Source of the DNA: a virus
Reading direction: 5' to 3' (one strand)
Virus record (IMG/VR): IMGVR_UViG_3300044646_000599
Span: 1-30,714 of that record
DNA length: 30,714 bases
Part shown: positions 1 to 7,264 of the stretch, piece after piece
Layout of the letters: every line of letters begins with the position of its first letter
Numbering within the stretch: the first letter of the stretch is position 1
Notes under the pieces: generated by a model
The model's database searches: none
Told to the model about the DNA's origin: nothing
What the model saw: only the letters and a program-made list of their open reading frames with translations
Translations under genes and position numbers: made by a program

Positions 1-190
1 CTAGCTTTACAAGGTCACCTACATACTTAAGTTCTGTAGTCTCTGGTGCTTCCACACCTACTTCGTTGTCATTGATGTCAATTACTTCAGGGGCAACTTC
101 GGGTGAAACTGCGTCCGTCTCAGTAAGCTCAATTACTGGGTCTATCTCTACTGCTGGTGTTGTCACCAGTCCCTCATTTGTTGTACTCAT
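1..190 (-). CDS. Partial: N-terminus of a scaffold-like acidic protein
   Basis: Open frame starting at the ATG at 190-188 and running off the left edge of the window (63 codons seen). A good ribosome site (AACAGGAGACT) lies just before the ATG. The visible sequence begins MSTTNEGLVTTPAVEIDPVI and is rich in Glu, Asp, Val and Pro with almost no Lys or Arg, so it is strongly acidic and probably disordered. It follows the portal gene by 17 bases on the same strand, the slot where many podoviruses and siphoviruses carry the capsid scaffold. Scaffold is therefore inferred from position and composition; the informative C-terminal part is outside the window. A decoration or other capsid-assembly protein is possible. 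Confidence 0.6.
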   Translation of the reverse strand, partial: MSTTNEGLVTTPAVEIDPVIELTETDAVSPEVAPEVIDINDNEVGVEAPETTELKYVGDLVKL

Positions 191-207
191 AGTCTCCTGT
201 TGTCAGG

Positions 208-1878
208 TTACGCAAGTGGAGCTTGTACCCCACTTAAATTGGATAGCATGGCTTGCATCTCTGATGGGATGCCACCTTGCATTTGTGTTTCTAAGTCTGG
301 AGAAGTTGTATTAGGTGCTTGAGTAGGTGGAGCCTGTGGTAAGTATTTGTCAGGGTCTTCCACGTTCAATGCCTCAATCATCTTCTTAACTGCTTCTGGA
401 CTTTGAGTAATGGCAAAAATCTTTTCGTACTTAGCTGACTCCATAGCCATCTTAGCAACTGCATCTTGACTAAAGAGTGACTCATCTTCAAAGTAAGGAA
501 TCTTAGCACCTTCCCACACAAGTTCACTTGTTCGCATGGGGTCACCATCATTAAAGCTAATGGACGCTCCAAGGTAGTTCATCGTGAATGGAGCATTATC
601 AAACCTTTCAGCAACCTTAGCGAGCTTAACACAAAAACCTGCATGGCTTCTCGTAAATGTCCGCAATAACGCACGATACTGACTATCCATTCGTGAGTCA
701 ATACTTCGCACCTCAGTAGCCGTAGTCTCTCCAGAGGTTGTAACTCCCGCCGCACTTGCGGATACCGCTGCTTGTTCCCTATTGTCATTGATAGAGATAT
801 TCAACAAGTTCATCACGTCAGGGTTTGCACCTACTCGTGGAATCTCAATAAATGGTCTAGCCCCTAACTGGTACAAGGCTCGTGCTTTCTCTGAGTCAAT
901 TTGCAGGTACTCAACTAGTTTTGTATCTCTATACTTAGCAAGACTCTCGGTCGTAAAGAATCCAGGCTCAATTGCCACAAACCCATCATTGCGTGACTTG
1001 TTGCGAATGTCTGCGGTCATGGATACAATGTCAATAGCGGAGGAAAGCTGTTGCTCAATAAGTCCCATCGGTAGCAACGCACCCGACGGTTTGAAGTTTG
1101 TGTACGACTGGATTGGTATGCAACCGTACTCATTGTCCCCCTCGAATAACGGTTCGTTGGAGAACTGGTCAGGGAACGCAATGTACCTGTCTTGGCTATA
1201 CCACTCGATAACCCTGACTGCTTGGGAGATATACCCAGCAGGATTAAAAAATGTTTGTCGGTATTGGTCAAACTTTTTGCCATCAAACTTGCTCTCAAAT
1301 TCTGCACGTCCCATCAAGGAGATAATGCCAACGCCTTCTGAGTCATCAATGTCCCTGTATGGGTCTGAGATAACATCAAGAGGCGAAACATACTTACCTG
1401 TTGCCCTTTGTGAGTCCTCGTACTTATTAACACAAACCTTGAGGTATCCAATACCAAGCATGGCAAAGTCTAGGAACGCTTGGTCGGAGTCGTTCTTAAA
1501 CGCTGCATACCCATCAGCACCTTTTGAGCGTTGGTTCCACCATGCCTTTCGTGCATCGTTCTGGTAGGTAGGAATACCCTGCCAGTCTGGTGTAATGTCC
1601 ACTCCTCGCACCTGAGAGTTTAAGATTCTCATGTTCTTGAGGATAGGATTGCTCTGACGCATTTGAGCAAAGCTACGTAAGATAGGTGGGAAATAGAAAA
1701 GAGAGGTTGCTCCTGTAGCTGAATTTACTTGAGGGGTCAAGAGTTCAGGAGCATTGTTTTTAACTTCAGATTCATCCAAGCCGTAACCCATCATAATGAG
1801 TTGCAACAAACGGTAATGGCTCACCGTGTTAGGCGAGTACCAGTACTGTAATTGTTCTTGGATATCTTGAAGTTTCAT
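208..1878 (-). CDS. Portal protein (head-tail connector)
   Basis: A 556-residue protein with the size and composition of a podovirus portal, the dodecameric ring at one capsid vertex through which DNA is packaged and ejected. The N-terminal half is mixed alpha/beta with an aromatic-rich segment; a long helical part follows (around residues 270-420, including SSAIDIVSMTADIRNK and the Ala-rich EQAAVSASAAG). The C-terminus is Pro/Gln-rich (PQAPPTQAPNTTS), as in many portals. It lies directly downstream of the terminase large subunit plus one small gene and directly upstream of a scaffold-like gene. Its ATG overlaps the stop of the upstream gene (ATGA), implying translational coupling. The family call combines position, length and general resemblance; I did not see a single decisive motif. 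Confidence 0.8.
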   Translation of the reverse strand: MKLQDIQEQLQYWYSPNTVSHYRLLQLIMMGYGLDESEVKNNAPELLTPQVNSATGATSLFYFPPILRSFAQMRQSNPILKNMRILNSQVRGVDITPDWQGIPTYQNDARKAWWNQRSKGADGYAAFKNDSDQAFLDFAMLGIGYLKVCVNKYEDSQRATGKYVSPLDVISDPYRDIDDSEGVGIISLMGRAEFESKFDGKKFDQYRQTFFNPAGYISQAVRVIEWYSQDRYIAFPDQFSNEPLFEGDNEYGCIPIQSYTNFKPSGALLPMGLIEQQLSSAIDIVSMTADIRNKSRNDGFVAIEPGFFTTESLAKYRDTKLVEYLQIDSEKARALYQLGARPFIEIPRVGANPDVMNLLNISINDNREQAAVSASAAGVTTSGETTATEVRSIDSRMDSQYRALLRTFTRSHAGFCVKLAKVAERFDNAPFTMNYLGASISFNDGDPMRTSELVWEGAKIPYFEDESLFSQDAVAKMAMESAKYEKIFAITQSPEAVKKMIEALNVEDPDKYLPQAPPTQAPNTTSPDLETQMQGGIPSEMQAMLSNLSGVQAPLA

Positions 1879-2447
1879 TGCGTAATCTTAGACAATTCCT
1901 CAACCGTGAATTCCCATTCCTGAGATTCTCTTATGACAGGTAGAACCTTTAGCGATTCCTTTGCATCCTTGACTCTTTGCTGGCAACTTTCAATAGCATT
2001 GGTATATTGTTCAAGAAATGGTAGGTAGTCTCCTAGAAAGGATTCCAGTTCAGCCAATTTCTTTTGTTCAATATCATACATTTCGGGTTGCTTAGCTTTG
2101 TCAATCTTTTGTAAGAGTGAGCGTTTACCTTCTACCTGCTTTACAGACGCTTCAAGTTTGCTAAGTGCATCTCGTGTTAGTGCTTCCTCTTTTTCAGCCA
2201 TTCCAATTTCTCTTTGGAATTTCATAGCCAAATCTTGACGAGTCATTGCAAGATTGATGTCGTATTGACATCGAACAATTACTTTGTTGTCAATAAAATT
2301 TGCAGTCCATGAACCTTCCTCAAGAGTGAATGAAGATTTATAGGCAAATCCTAGCGAGTGAAACCGTTGAAGGTAAACGTATTGGGCGTAAAAGAGTGCA
2401 AATGCACTTCCTGCTTTTGATGTTTTTACTGGTACGGGTTTTTCCAT
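1875..2447 (-). CDS. Hypothetical coiled-coil protein between terminase and portal
   Basis: 190 residues, not recognised. The first 70 residues are mixed, with an aromatic stretch (FALFYAQYVYLQRFHSLGF). Residues about 75-180 are rich in Glu, Lys, Leu and Gln with heptad-like spacing, suggesting a long coiled coil. The start overlaps the end of the terminase large-subunit gene by 22 bases and its stop overlaps the portal ATG by 4 bases, so all three are probably translated as a coupled unit. Position suggests a role in packaging or head assembly, but no function can be assigned. The coupling and the absence of better frames make the gene itself convincing. Confidence 0.75.
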   Translation of the reverse strand: MEKPVPVKTSKAGSAFALFYAQYVYLQRFHSLGFAYKSSFTLEEGSWTANFIDNKVIVRCQYDINLAMTRQDLAMKFQREIGMAEKEEALTRDALSKLEASVKQVEGKRSLLQKIDKAKQPEMYDIEQKKLAELESFLGDYLPFLEQYTNAIESCQQRVKDAKESLKVLPVIRESQEWEFTVEELSKITQ

Positions 2448-3676
2448 GGAAGTTTTTCGGTTAAACTAGGCGATTCTCTCGCCCAGATACTTGCCACCGA
2501 GCAAGCATCAATCAAGTGGTCACGCTCATTTGCTTTCTTAACTCCTGTAAAGGAAGTCAGACAGCTAAACAAATCCTGCCAACCTGGGTCTTTAACAATA
2601 TACAGACGTCCCTTAGACGCTAATGTTGCCAATGGCAATGCACGTTGACGCTTGTCGCCCTGCTTGCCTCCTATCTGTTGCAACTTTACCATAGTTTTTA
2701 AAACATTGTTTCGTTGCAGTTGATTAAAGATTGCATAGCCTGTGTTGTGAGCCTCAACTACCTGATAGGTGTTTAGACCGTCCTGCATGGCTATCTCCTC
2801 CGCTCTAGTGGTCAAGTCCCCAGGACTAAGCCTCATAGAAATTGGGAAGCGTAGATAAGCGTTTCCGTTATCATCAAAGCCTAGCTTTACGCAAGCAGTC
2901 TCATCTGCGGTTTGTTTCTCGCTGGTAGCAGTATCCCATCCTCTGTACCATGTTTTAAGCAAGGGACACTCATTAGGCTCAATAACTCGCTCATGGAAGT
3001 AGCTAGCAAGAAACAGGTAGCTGATATCGTTCTCAACAAACTTGGCTTCGTACTCCTGTTGGAAGGTTGCCTCGTCCATCATGGGGTCATTTCTGGCATC
3101 TTCGACCTCACTAGGTGGAATATATGGATTGCTAAGGGTTGGTCGCCTAAAGGATGCCCAGTCTTTCTTCTCTGGGTTCTCTCCTAGCTGCCATGCTTCA
3201 AAGAACCAGTTCTTCCCCTTAGGGGTTCCGTAGAAGCAACCTTGCCCTTGATAGTCCGACAGAGTAGGACGAATAGCCTCTCGCCATATTGTTCCAAGGT
3301 CATTCACTAGACCTGCTTCATCTATGCCTACCTCGTGGTACTTTCTACCTCGTCCAGCGTTCTCGTCCTCAAGCGTCCAGAACTCTATCTGCCCACCAGT
3401 TATAAACTCAATAACTCTATCGGTTCCATTGGAGCGTTTGATAATTGGCTTGCAATACTTGATAATCTTGCGAAACGGTTCGTCTAGGAACTTATAGTTA
3501 GGGGCAAACCATCCGTAGTATTCGCTATTGATGGCTCGCTTAATGGCACGAATGATTTGATACTCAGTTTTTCCCCAACGTCTGCCACACGCAACGACAT
3601 TAAATCGCTTCATCTGGCTTTCAAGTTCCGCTTGACCCTCGTGCATTTTGGGAAGTTGAATCTCAATCGTTGGCAT
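2426..3676 (-). CDS. terL: Terminase large subunit (DNA-packaging ATPase/nuclease)
   Basis: 416 residues with the classic two-domain order. The ATPase domain shows a Walker A-type loop ACGRRWGKTE at residues 29-38, a Walker B with catalytic acid EVGIDEA at 115-121 (D119, E120), and a coupling-type motif YGTPKG at 149-154. The C-terminal nuclease domain carries GWDTA at 246-250 (D248), a second acidic site around DETAC at 258-262, and HLIDA at 387-391, the usual spaced aspartates of the RNase H-like fold. The motor translocates DNA into the prohead through the portal and cuts concatemers. A good ribosome site (GGAGAATTAATAG) precedes the ATG at 3676, which lies inside the end of the upstream gene (14-base overlap). 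At 416 residues it is on the short side but contains all expected motifs. Confidence 0.93.
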   Translation of the reverse strand: MPTIEIQLPKMHEGQAELESQMKRFNVVACGRRWGKTEYQIIRAIKRAINSEYYGWFAPNYKFLDEPFRKIIKYCKPIIKRSNGTDRVIEFITGGQIEFWTLEDENAGRGRKYHEVGIDEAGLVNDLGTIWREAIRPTLSDYQGQGCFYGTPKGKNWFFEAWQLGENPEKKDWASFRRPTLSNPYIPPSEVEDARNDPMMDEATFQQEYEAKFVENDISYLFLASYFHERVIEPNECPLLKTWYRGWDTATSEKQTADETACVKLGFDDNGNAYLRFPISMRLSPGDLTTRAEEIAMQDGLNTYQVVEAHNTGYAIFNQLQRNNVLKTMVKLQQIGGKQGDKRQRALPLATLASKGRLYIVKDPGWQDLFSCLTSFTGVKKANERDHLIDACSVASIWARESPSLTEKLPWKNPYQ

Positions 3677-4082
3677 CTATTAATTCTCCATCAATGAAGT
3701 TATCATCCTCATCCATTGCCATTAAGGGAGTCTCAACAAACTTGACAAGAATAGCCGTAGACTCTAGCTTTTTTCCATCAGAGGTTATATCCATCTGGTA
3801 GAGTCCAGCAACCTTTGCAAGTTCTGACATGGCAGATATTTTGTCTCTATTGCTGGAGGTATCTGCATCAATGATAGAAGAAAGTACGGGAATTCTCTCA
3901 AGATAGTTTAGCCTTGCAGTTTCTCGAACAAGTTCACGTTGCTCTTTAATGTTAGTAAGGCGTCGTTGCTCAATCTCATGCTTAGTTTCTGCTCTAATCT
4001 TACGCTTTTCAATGGCGTGTTTTTGTTTGCGACTTAACTTAGTCCCTGAATTCTGCGACGAGTTTGTTTGCGATTGCTCCAT
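3663..4082 (-). CDS. Terminase small subunit (probable)
   Basis: 139 residues immediately upstream of the large terminase gene and overlapping it by 14 bases. The N-terminal half is very basic and charged (LSRKQKHAIEKRKIRAETKH), helical and probably DNA-binding or coiled coil. A C-terminal segment, RDKISAMSELAKVAGLYQMD, resembles the segment seen in several small terminase families before the large-subunit interaction region. Small terminase subunits recognise the packaging site and regulate the motor. The call is mainly positional because no clear N-terminal helix-turn-helix is visible. Its 5' end overlaps the preceding small gene by 44 bases, an unusually long overlap. Confidence 0.55.
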   Translation of the reverse strand: MEQSQTNSSQNSGTKLSRKQKHAIEKRKIRAETKHEIEQRRLTNIKEQRELVRETARLNYLERIPVLSSIIDADTSSNRDKISAMSELAKVAGLYQMDITSDGKKLESTAILVKFVETPLMAMDEDDNFIDGELIDAND

Positions 4083-4227
4083 GACCTGCTAGTTTAAGTA
4101 TCTGACGAATGGTATTCATGTTTTCAACAATCTTTTTGCCAACTGCTGGTTCAATGTCAACAACAAAGATAGCAATGTTTGGAAAGATTTGGCTAATGTT
4201 TACGCCGATACGAAAATTTTTCTTCAT
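4039..4227 (-). CDS. Hypothetical 62-residue protein
   Basis: Small protein starting at the ATG at 4227-4225, chosen because a strong ribosome site (TTAGGTGGTTT) sits just upstream and because this ATG overlaps the stop of the preceding membrane-protein gene (ATGA). Upstream in-frame codons are only a shadow of that gene. The product begins MKKNFRIGVNISQIFPNIAI and has a hydrophobic beta-like stretch (IFPNIAIFVVDIEPAVG) followed by a helical, basic C-terminal half (IRQILKLAGHGAIANKLVAEF). I do not recognise it. It overlaps the next gene by 44 bases in another frame. It could be a packaging or lysis accessory protein; nothing in the sequence decides this. Confidence 0.65.
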   Translation of the reverse strand: MKKNFRIGVNISQIFPNIAIFVVDIEPAVGKKIVENMNTIRQILKLAGHGAIANKLVAEFRD

Positions 4228-4412
4228 AAACCACCTAATCCTAAGGCAGTCACCGCACCAGAAACAGCACCAGCTACCCACCGTTTGAATGCCAAGACGT
4301 AGTCGAACTTGGTATCTTCTCCAGACTTCAACCATGCGTTGCAGTCTACTAGAAATGCGGAAACGAATCCACTAATTGCACCTACGATTACTTTTTTGAT
4401 TTCGTTGTTCAT
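4224..4412 (-). CDS. Small membrane protein, holin candidate
   Basis: 62 residues from the ATG at 4412, preceded by AGGGTGAACAAT. Two hydrophobic stretches are visible: VIVGAISGFVSAFLVD near residues 7-22 and VAGAVSGAVTALGLGGL at the C-terminus, separated by a polar loop with Trp, Asp and Lys. This two-helix pattern and length suit a holin, the pore former that releases the endolysin, and small proteins of this kind sit in lysis/packaging cassettes of aquatic phages. A GTG ten bases upstream (VNNMNNE) is an alternative start. Holin is an inference from topology and neighbourhood (CHAP endolysin three genes upstream); small membrane proteins with other roles look the same. Confidence 0.6.
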   Translation of the reverse strand: MNNEIKKVIVGAISGFVSAFLVDCNAWLKSGEDTKFDYVLAFKRWVAGAVSGAVTALGLGGL

Positions 4413-4422
4413 ATTGTTCACC

Positions 4423-5238
4423 CTATAAAATGGCTCTGCACCGTGTAGACAAGGTTGTACTTTTATCCTTGGTAACTTCCTCATGCGATAACTCTAGTAT
4501 AACACCACCAAACTGTTGAGGAGAGAGGTTCCAGCCCATTGCATAAGATGGACTAGCATCTTCTTCCGTCCCGTAGGTGGAAAGGTAGCTGCCTGTCATA
4601 ACGCAGGTTACCTGCTTTGTGGAACTTTTGTTGTGCTGACCGTAGTAGTGCATCTTGGTCGCCAAATCTACAAACTTGTTGTGCTTGTGCCCTATCCACA
4701 CACTATCAACATCTCCAAGCCATGCAAGCATCCGTTGGAAATCAATGATGCCTTTGGTAACTGGAGCCGCCCCACCTGCACCGTGGTGTCTGTACATTGT
4801 CCAAGTGGTCTTCTTGGTGCTTCTTAATAGTTGAATGTTCCAGTATCCGCACCAACCTCCAGGCTTGATGTCTACATTCGGTAGCTGATTCAAGCGGTAG
4901 AGCAGGATAGACATGACGTCTATGTGGTGACGCTTTGCAACGTGTGCTTCGTGGTTTCCAATCCCAATAAATTCAATGAGATGGGCGTATGGTTTGAGGA
5001 ACTCATAGGCAAGGTCAATAGCGGCGTCAATAGGCTTAACACCCTGTTGAATCAATGCTCTGTCCATTGCGTCCAAATCGAACCTCTTGAGGTCGCTTGG
5101 GAGAATGAGGTCAAAGACGTCTCCGTTAATGGCTATCTTGCACTCTGCATCTGCCATTCTTTCTAAGTCGTGCTTAAGTGCGGTCTTAGACATGGAGCTT
5201 GCTCCGAAGTGGAGGTCGCTTAGAAGCCCAAGTTTCAC
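4423..5238 (-). CDS. Calcineurin-like metallophosphoesterase
   Basis: 271 residues with the full set of metallophosphoesterase motifs in order: DLH at 8-10, GDVFD at 39-43, GNHE at 94-97, HH at 151-152 and GHKH at 183-186. These bind two metal ions and hydrolyse phosphoesters; phage members include phosphatases of the lambda type and SbcD/Mre11-like nucleases. No accessory nuclease domain is evident, so the substrate is unknown. The start is a GTG at 5238 (product MKLGLLSDLHFG), because the family motif begins right there and no ATG exists upstream in frame; the only purine-rich stretch (AAAAGG) abuts the GTG, so initiation may be weak. Its place between lysis and packaging genes is odd for a nucleic-acid enzyme. 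Confidence 0.9.
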   Translation of the reverse strand: MKLGLLSDLHFGASSMSKTALKHDLERMADAECKIAINGDVFDLILPSDLKRFDLDAMDRALIQQGVKPIDAAIDLAYEFLKPYAHLIEFIGIGNHEAHVAKRHHIDVMSILLYRLNQLPNVDIKPGGWCGYWNIQLLRSTKKTTWTMYRHHGAGGAAPVTKGIIDFQRMLAWLGDVDSVWIGHKHNKFVDLATKMHYYGQHNKSSTKQVTCVMTGSYLSTYGTEEDASPSYAMGWNLSPQQFGGVILELSHEEVTKDKSTTLSTRCRAIL

Positions 5239-5289
5239 CTTTTGATGAAGCGAGTTAATCTTGAAGGTTGTCTGTATGTTTTTGATGGG

Positions 5290-5508
5290 TCACCCCTGCC
5301 GTCTGTCTTGCAGTAACAAGTCTATTTTAGCCTCAATCTTTGCAACTTGTACAGGAAGGTTCTTTAAGTCAAGGTGCTGGTCTTCCAATTGTTGTACCCG
5401 TGTCTGTATTTTTCCTACCCACATAGCACCTCCAAGGAGTCCAGTAATCCATCCCCAAGCGGATGCGAGAAAGTCAAAAAAATTGTGGGTAGGTGTGGGG
5501 TTTTCCAT
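5290..5508 (-). CDS. Membrane-anchored coiled-coil protein, lysis accessory candidate
   Basis: 72 residues. A hydrophobic, Trp/Gly-rich segment (FLASAWGWITGLLGGAMWVG, about residues 13-32) is followed by a heptad-like helix rich in Gln, Leu, Lys and Asp (VQQLEDQHLDLKNLPVQVAK). One transmembrane helix plus a coiled coil directly downstream of the endolysin fits a holin partner or a spanin-like lysis accessory protein, but there is no lipobox and the family is not recognised. The ATG at 5508 has a ribosome site (TTAGGATATAGTT) located between it and the stop of the endolysin gene, only 2 bases away. Confidence 0.65.
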   Translation of the reverse strand: MENPTPTHNFFDFLASAWGWITGLLGGAMWVGKIQTRVQQLEDQHLDLKNLPVQVAKIEAKIDLLLQDRRQG

Positions 5509-5510
5509 AA

Positions 5511-6056
5511 CTATATCCTAATAAAGTGCGTCCATGCTGACCGTAATCGTGAACGTCTATAGCATCCACCACCGTCTCGCTGAGAACCCGTAGCCCCAGA
5601 GGATGTATTCCCCTCAATGGAGTTAATGTATGATGCTCCAGGTGTTACCACTATACCCATGTGGTTCCCCTCGGTGCGAATCCATACGCACAGGTCTCCC
5701 CTTTTAGGCTTATCAACCACCTTGCCGTTTGCTTTCGCCCACGATAGCCATTGAGCGACAGCCGCACTTGCCCTGTCGGATAGACCAGATTGCTCAACAC
5801 CCGCAACATCACAGCAAAACTCAATCATGGCGGCACACCAAGGATAACCTTCTTTTAGTTTTACGGCTCCAAGGATAGCCTCTATCCATTCTCCATGATT
5901 ATTCTCTCCTTCCTCTCGAACCTTGATATCATCAGCTAGAACGGCAGCGGCAAGCAGTACTCGTTCATTTTTATCTAGGTCGTAGTAGTTAGGATATCTC
6001 ACAAGAAGAATATTCCTCACTCTTGTCATTGCATCGGAAGTAGTCATTTTGGACAA
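5511..6056 (-). CDS. CHAP-type endolysin / peptidoglycan amidase
   Basis: 181 residues. The motif GYPWCAAMIEFCCDVAG (70-86) is the active-site cysteine region of the CHAP/NlpC-P60 amidase family, with C74 the probable nucleophile. NHMGIVV (131-137) supplies the histidine H132, and IEGNTSS (147-153) the third catalytic region. The residues between match the family spacing (SAAVAQWLSWAKANG, KPKRGDLCVW). It should cleave peptide bonds or amide links in the host wall at lysis, or act as a virion hydrolase. The frame opens with a TTG at 6056; GAGGAA lies 11 bases before it. The first ATG (6047) would give MTTSDAMTRVRN but has no ribosome site. It is the first gene of the leftward block, facing the control region. 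Confidence 0.85.
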   Translation of the reverse strand: MSKMTTSDAMTRVRNILLVRYPNYYDLDKNERVLLAAAVLADDIKVREEGENNHGEWIEAILGAVKLKEGYPWCAAMIEFCCDVAGVEQSGLSDRASAAVAQWLSWAKANGKVVDKPKRGDLCVWIRTEGNHMGIVVTPGASYINSIEGNTSSGATGSQRDGGGCYRRSRLRSAWTHFIRI

Positions 6057-6096
6057 ATAGAAATACGTTCCTCAAAAGGAAAAAGTACCATCCCCT

Positions 6097-6102
6097 ATTA
6101 TA
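6097..6102 (-). promoter_or_regulatory. Candidate leftward (late) promoter -10 box
   Basis: On the minus strand this reads TATAAT, about 40 bases upstream of the endolysin start. The expected -35 zone contains only the CAGAAA repeats, with no TTGACA-like hexamer, so the promoter would need an activator or a phage-modified polymerase. The surrounding DNA is alternating TA, which makes chance matches likely. Confidence 0.3.
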
Positions 6103-6146
6103 TATATATTTCTGTTTCTGTTTCTGTTTATAGGAGGGTAGGTATA

Positions 6147-6179
6147 GGCTACCCTTAAGCTACCCTTAGGCTAGCCTTA
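6147..6179 (+). repeat. Iteron array A: three tandem 11-bp units
   Basis: Three abutting units GGCTACCCTTA (6147), AGCTACCCTTA (6158) and GGCTAGCCTTA (6169), consensus RGCTACCCTTA. The 11-base period is about one helical turn, so a protein binding each unit would line up on one face of the DNA. The array sits in AT-rich DNA. Confidence 0.85.
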
Positions 6180-6283
6180 TATATATAATTTGAACCTAAA
6201 ACTAATCAAATATGTAATACAAAGTATATATACTTATACTAAAAAAAATTAGAAAATGAAAGTAAAAAAACAGAAACAAAACA

Positions 6284-6300
6284 ACTAGCTACACGCTAGT
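6284..6300. repeat. Perfect inverted repeat, possible operator
   Basis: ACTAGC-TACAC-GCTAGT, two 6-base arms around a 5-base spacer, 16 bases before iteron array B. Could be an operator or part of the origin; no matching second copy was seen. Confidence 0.45.
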
Positions 6301-6315
6301 CGAAACATAGCCATA

Positions 6316-6359
6316 GGCTACCCTTAGGCTACCCTCAAGCTACCCTATAGCTACCCTTA
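6316..6359 (+). repeat. Iteron array B: four tandem 11-bp units
   Basis: Four abutting units GGCTACCCTTA (6316), GGCTACCCTCA (6327), AGCTACCCTAT (6338) and AGCTACCCTTA (6349), the same family and orientation as array A 137 bases away. A degenerate unit (ACATAGCCATA, 6305-6315) may precede it. Confidence 0.87.
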
Positions 6360-6543
6360 TCTACTACCTAAAATGTACTGTATGTCAAATGTGTAGTATA
6401 AGTGATTTGGATGGTTAAAAATTTTATGGTTGGGTAACGCGAACCGCTCCGCTCCTCATCCCCCCTCCCCCCCCATACCCACAATCCCACAAGCCCACAC
6501 TATATATACATACACTTACATACACTCTATATATACGATTCCT

Positions 6544-6648
6544 ACCTGGTGATTCACAATCTAGCTATAGACGATGGAAGGATAAAAGTTAGCATAGGCT
6601 AACATTTAGCAGCACATTCTATACATTCGAACCTGGTCTCACGATCTA
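6544..6648 (+). repeat. Imperfect direct repeat pair ACCTGGT..TCAC.ATCTA
   Basis: ACCTGGTGATTCACAATCTA begins at 6544 and ACCTGGTCTCACGATCTA at 6631, 87 bases apart. They share ACCTGGT, TCAC and ATCTA with a 2-base length difference. A dyad lies between them (6588-6603). Probably protein-binding sites; function unknown. Confidence 0.4.
6588..6603. repeat. Perfect inverted repeat GTTAGC-ATAG-GCTAAC
   Basis: Two 6-base arms with a 4-base spacer, in the stretch between the second iteron array and the early promoter. Possible operator; too short for a terminator and lacking a T run. Confidence 0.4.
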
Positions 6649-6718
6649 TATCAATAAGCGTACTTTTAACCTAAAACGCACAATTTTTAGACTTTTTTTA
6701 CTTTTTTCTATAACACTA

Positions 6719-6748
6719 TTGACAATCTGCCAAACATAAGCGTATAGT
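6719..6748 (+). promoter_or_regulatory. Early rightward promoter (sigma70-like)
   Basis: A consensus -35 TTGACA (6719-6724) is followed after 18 bases by TATAGT (6743-6748). The predicted start is near 6755, about 35 bases before the first early gene. The core CATAAGCGTATAGTA (6735-6749) recurs almost unchanged at 8914-8928. This is the best sigma70 match in the window and fits an immediate-early promoter. Confidence 0.65.
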
Positions 6749-6754
6749 ACTAAC

Positions 6755-6775
6755 ATAAGCTTAAAGCAAGCTTAT
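6755..6775 (+). promoter_or_regulatory. Dyad at predicted early transcript start
   Basis: ATAAGCTT-AAAGC-AAGCTTAT is a perfect 8-base inverted repeat starting about 7 bases after the -10 box and ending directly before the ribosome site AAGGA (6776). It would form a 5'-terminal stem-loop on the mRNA, or act as an operator. Confidence 0.55.
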
Positions 6776-6788
6776 AAGGAAACATAAC

Positions 6789-7019
6789 ATGACACTTGCA
6801 CAAATTCTCGCAATTGCTATCTCTATCATTGAAGCGGAAGGTTTTAACGTATGGTTAGCAGAAGCTCATGCCGACACAAACACTCTCACAATCGGTGGTG
6901 ACTATTACACGTCAACATCAGGACACAATCGGTACTTTTACGGAAAAATCAACTTCGAAAAATCATTCTTTACTATTTTCGAAGCCAACGGTGACACATT
7001 GCAAGTCGTTAAATTCTGA
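6789..7019 (+). CDS. Hypothetical early protein, 76 residues
   Basis: First gene of the rightward block, with leader AAGGAAACATAAC before the ATG. The N-terminus (MTLAQILAIAISIIEAEGFN) is a hydrophobic helix, probably packed in the fold rather than a signal peptide because a charged, soluble sequence follows (GGDYYTSTSGHNRYFYGKIN) and then alternating beta-like residues. I do not recognise the family. First-expressed small phage genes often encode host-takeover or anti-defence factors, but nothing specific supports that here. Confidence 0.75.
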   Translation: MTLAQILAIAISIIEAEGFNVWLAEAHADTNTLTIGGDYYTSTSGHNRYFYGKINFEKSFFTIFEANGDTLQVVKF

Positions 7020-7041
7020 CACTAACACAAGGAAACATAAC

Positions 7042-7248
7042 ATGGAAAAAAGAAAATCATTCTACAATTCGACAACACGAGAACGTGACGTTAAAACTTT
7101 GATTAACTTCATTCTTGACTTAGTGGACGGAAAAGAGGGTTACGATAAAATCACCCTCACTAAAGCAGACCTAAACCTACTTGCCGATCTAGCAAAGTCT
7201 ATTGATGAAAAATCAGCAGATGGAATTTGGATTACCAAAAATAACTAA
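7042..7248 (+). CDS. Hypothetical early protein, 68 residues
   Basis: The start is the ATG at 7042, which has the same leader (AAGGAAACATAAC) as the previous gene; the longer upstream frame is a shadow of that gene. The product (MEKRKSFYNSTTRERDVKTL...) is charged and mostly helical, with an amphipathic stretch (LINFILDLVDG) and ITLTKADLNLLADLAKSID resembling a small helical protein-interaction domain. Not recognised. Spacing and leader suggest co-transcription with its neighbours. Confidence 0.75.
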   Translation: MEKRKSFYNSTTRERDVKTLINFILDLVDGKEGYDKITLTKADLNLLADLAKSIDEKSADGIWITKNN

Positions 7249-7264
7249 CTAAGGAAACACTAAC

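Larger units (their letters stand above)
6057..6788. other. Gene-free divergent control region, candidate replication origin
   Basis: 732 bases without a credible gene, between leftward lysis genes and rightward early genes. It is very AT-rich (long TATATA runs near 6097-6110, 6176-6190 and 6500-6536), with a TTTCTG triplet repeat (6109-6126) whose 10-base inverted partner lies at 6268-6277. It holds two iteron arrays, dyads at 6284-6300, 6588-6603 and 6755-6775, an imperfect direct repeat (6544/6631), a C6-T-C8 run at 6460-6474 and at least one rightward promoter. Iterons next to AT-rich unwinding-prone DNA are the usual build of an initiator-dependent origin; divergent promoters make it a transcription switch as well. 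Origin function is inference. Confidence 0.6.

Noticed and set aside
782-1567. A 261-codon plus-strand frame opposite the portal gene
   Set aside because: It is antisense to a well-supported portal gene, has no ribosome site and its composition (Ser/Tyr/Leu-rich) is typical of a shadow frame.
6147-6359. The repeats as a CRISPR array
   Set aside because: The units are 11 bp and directly abutting with no spacers; there are no cas genes.
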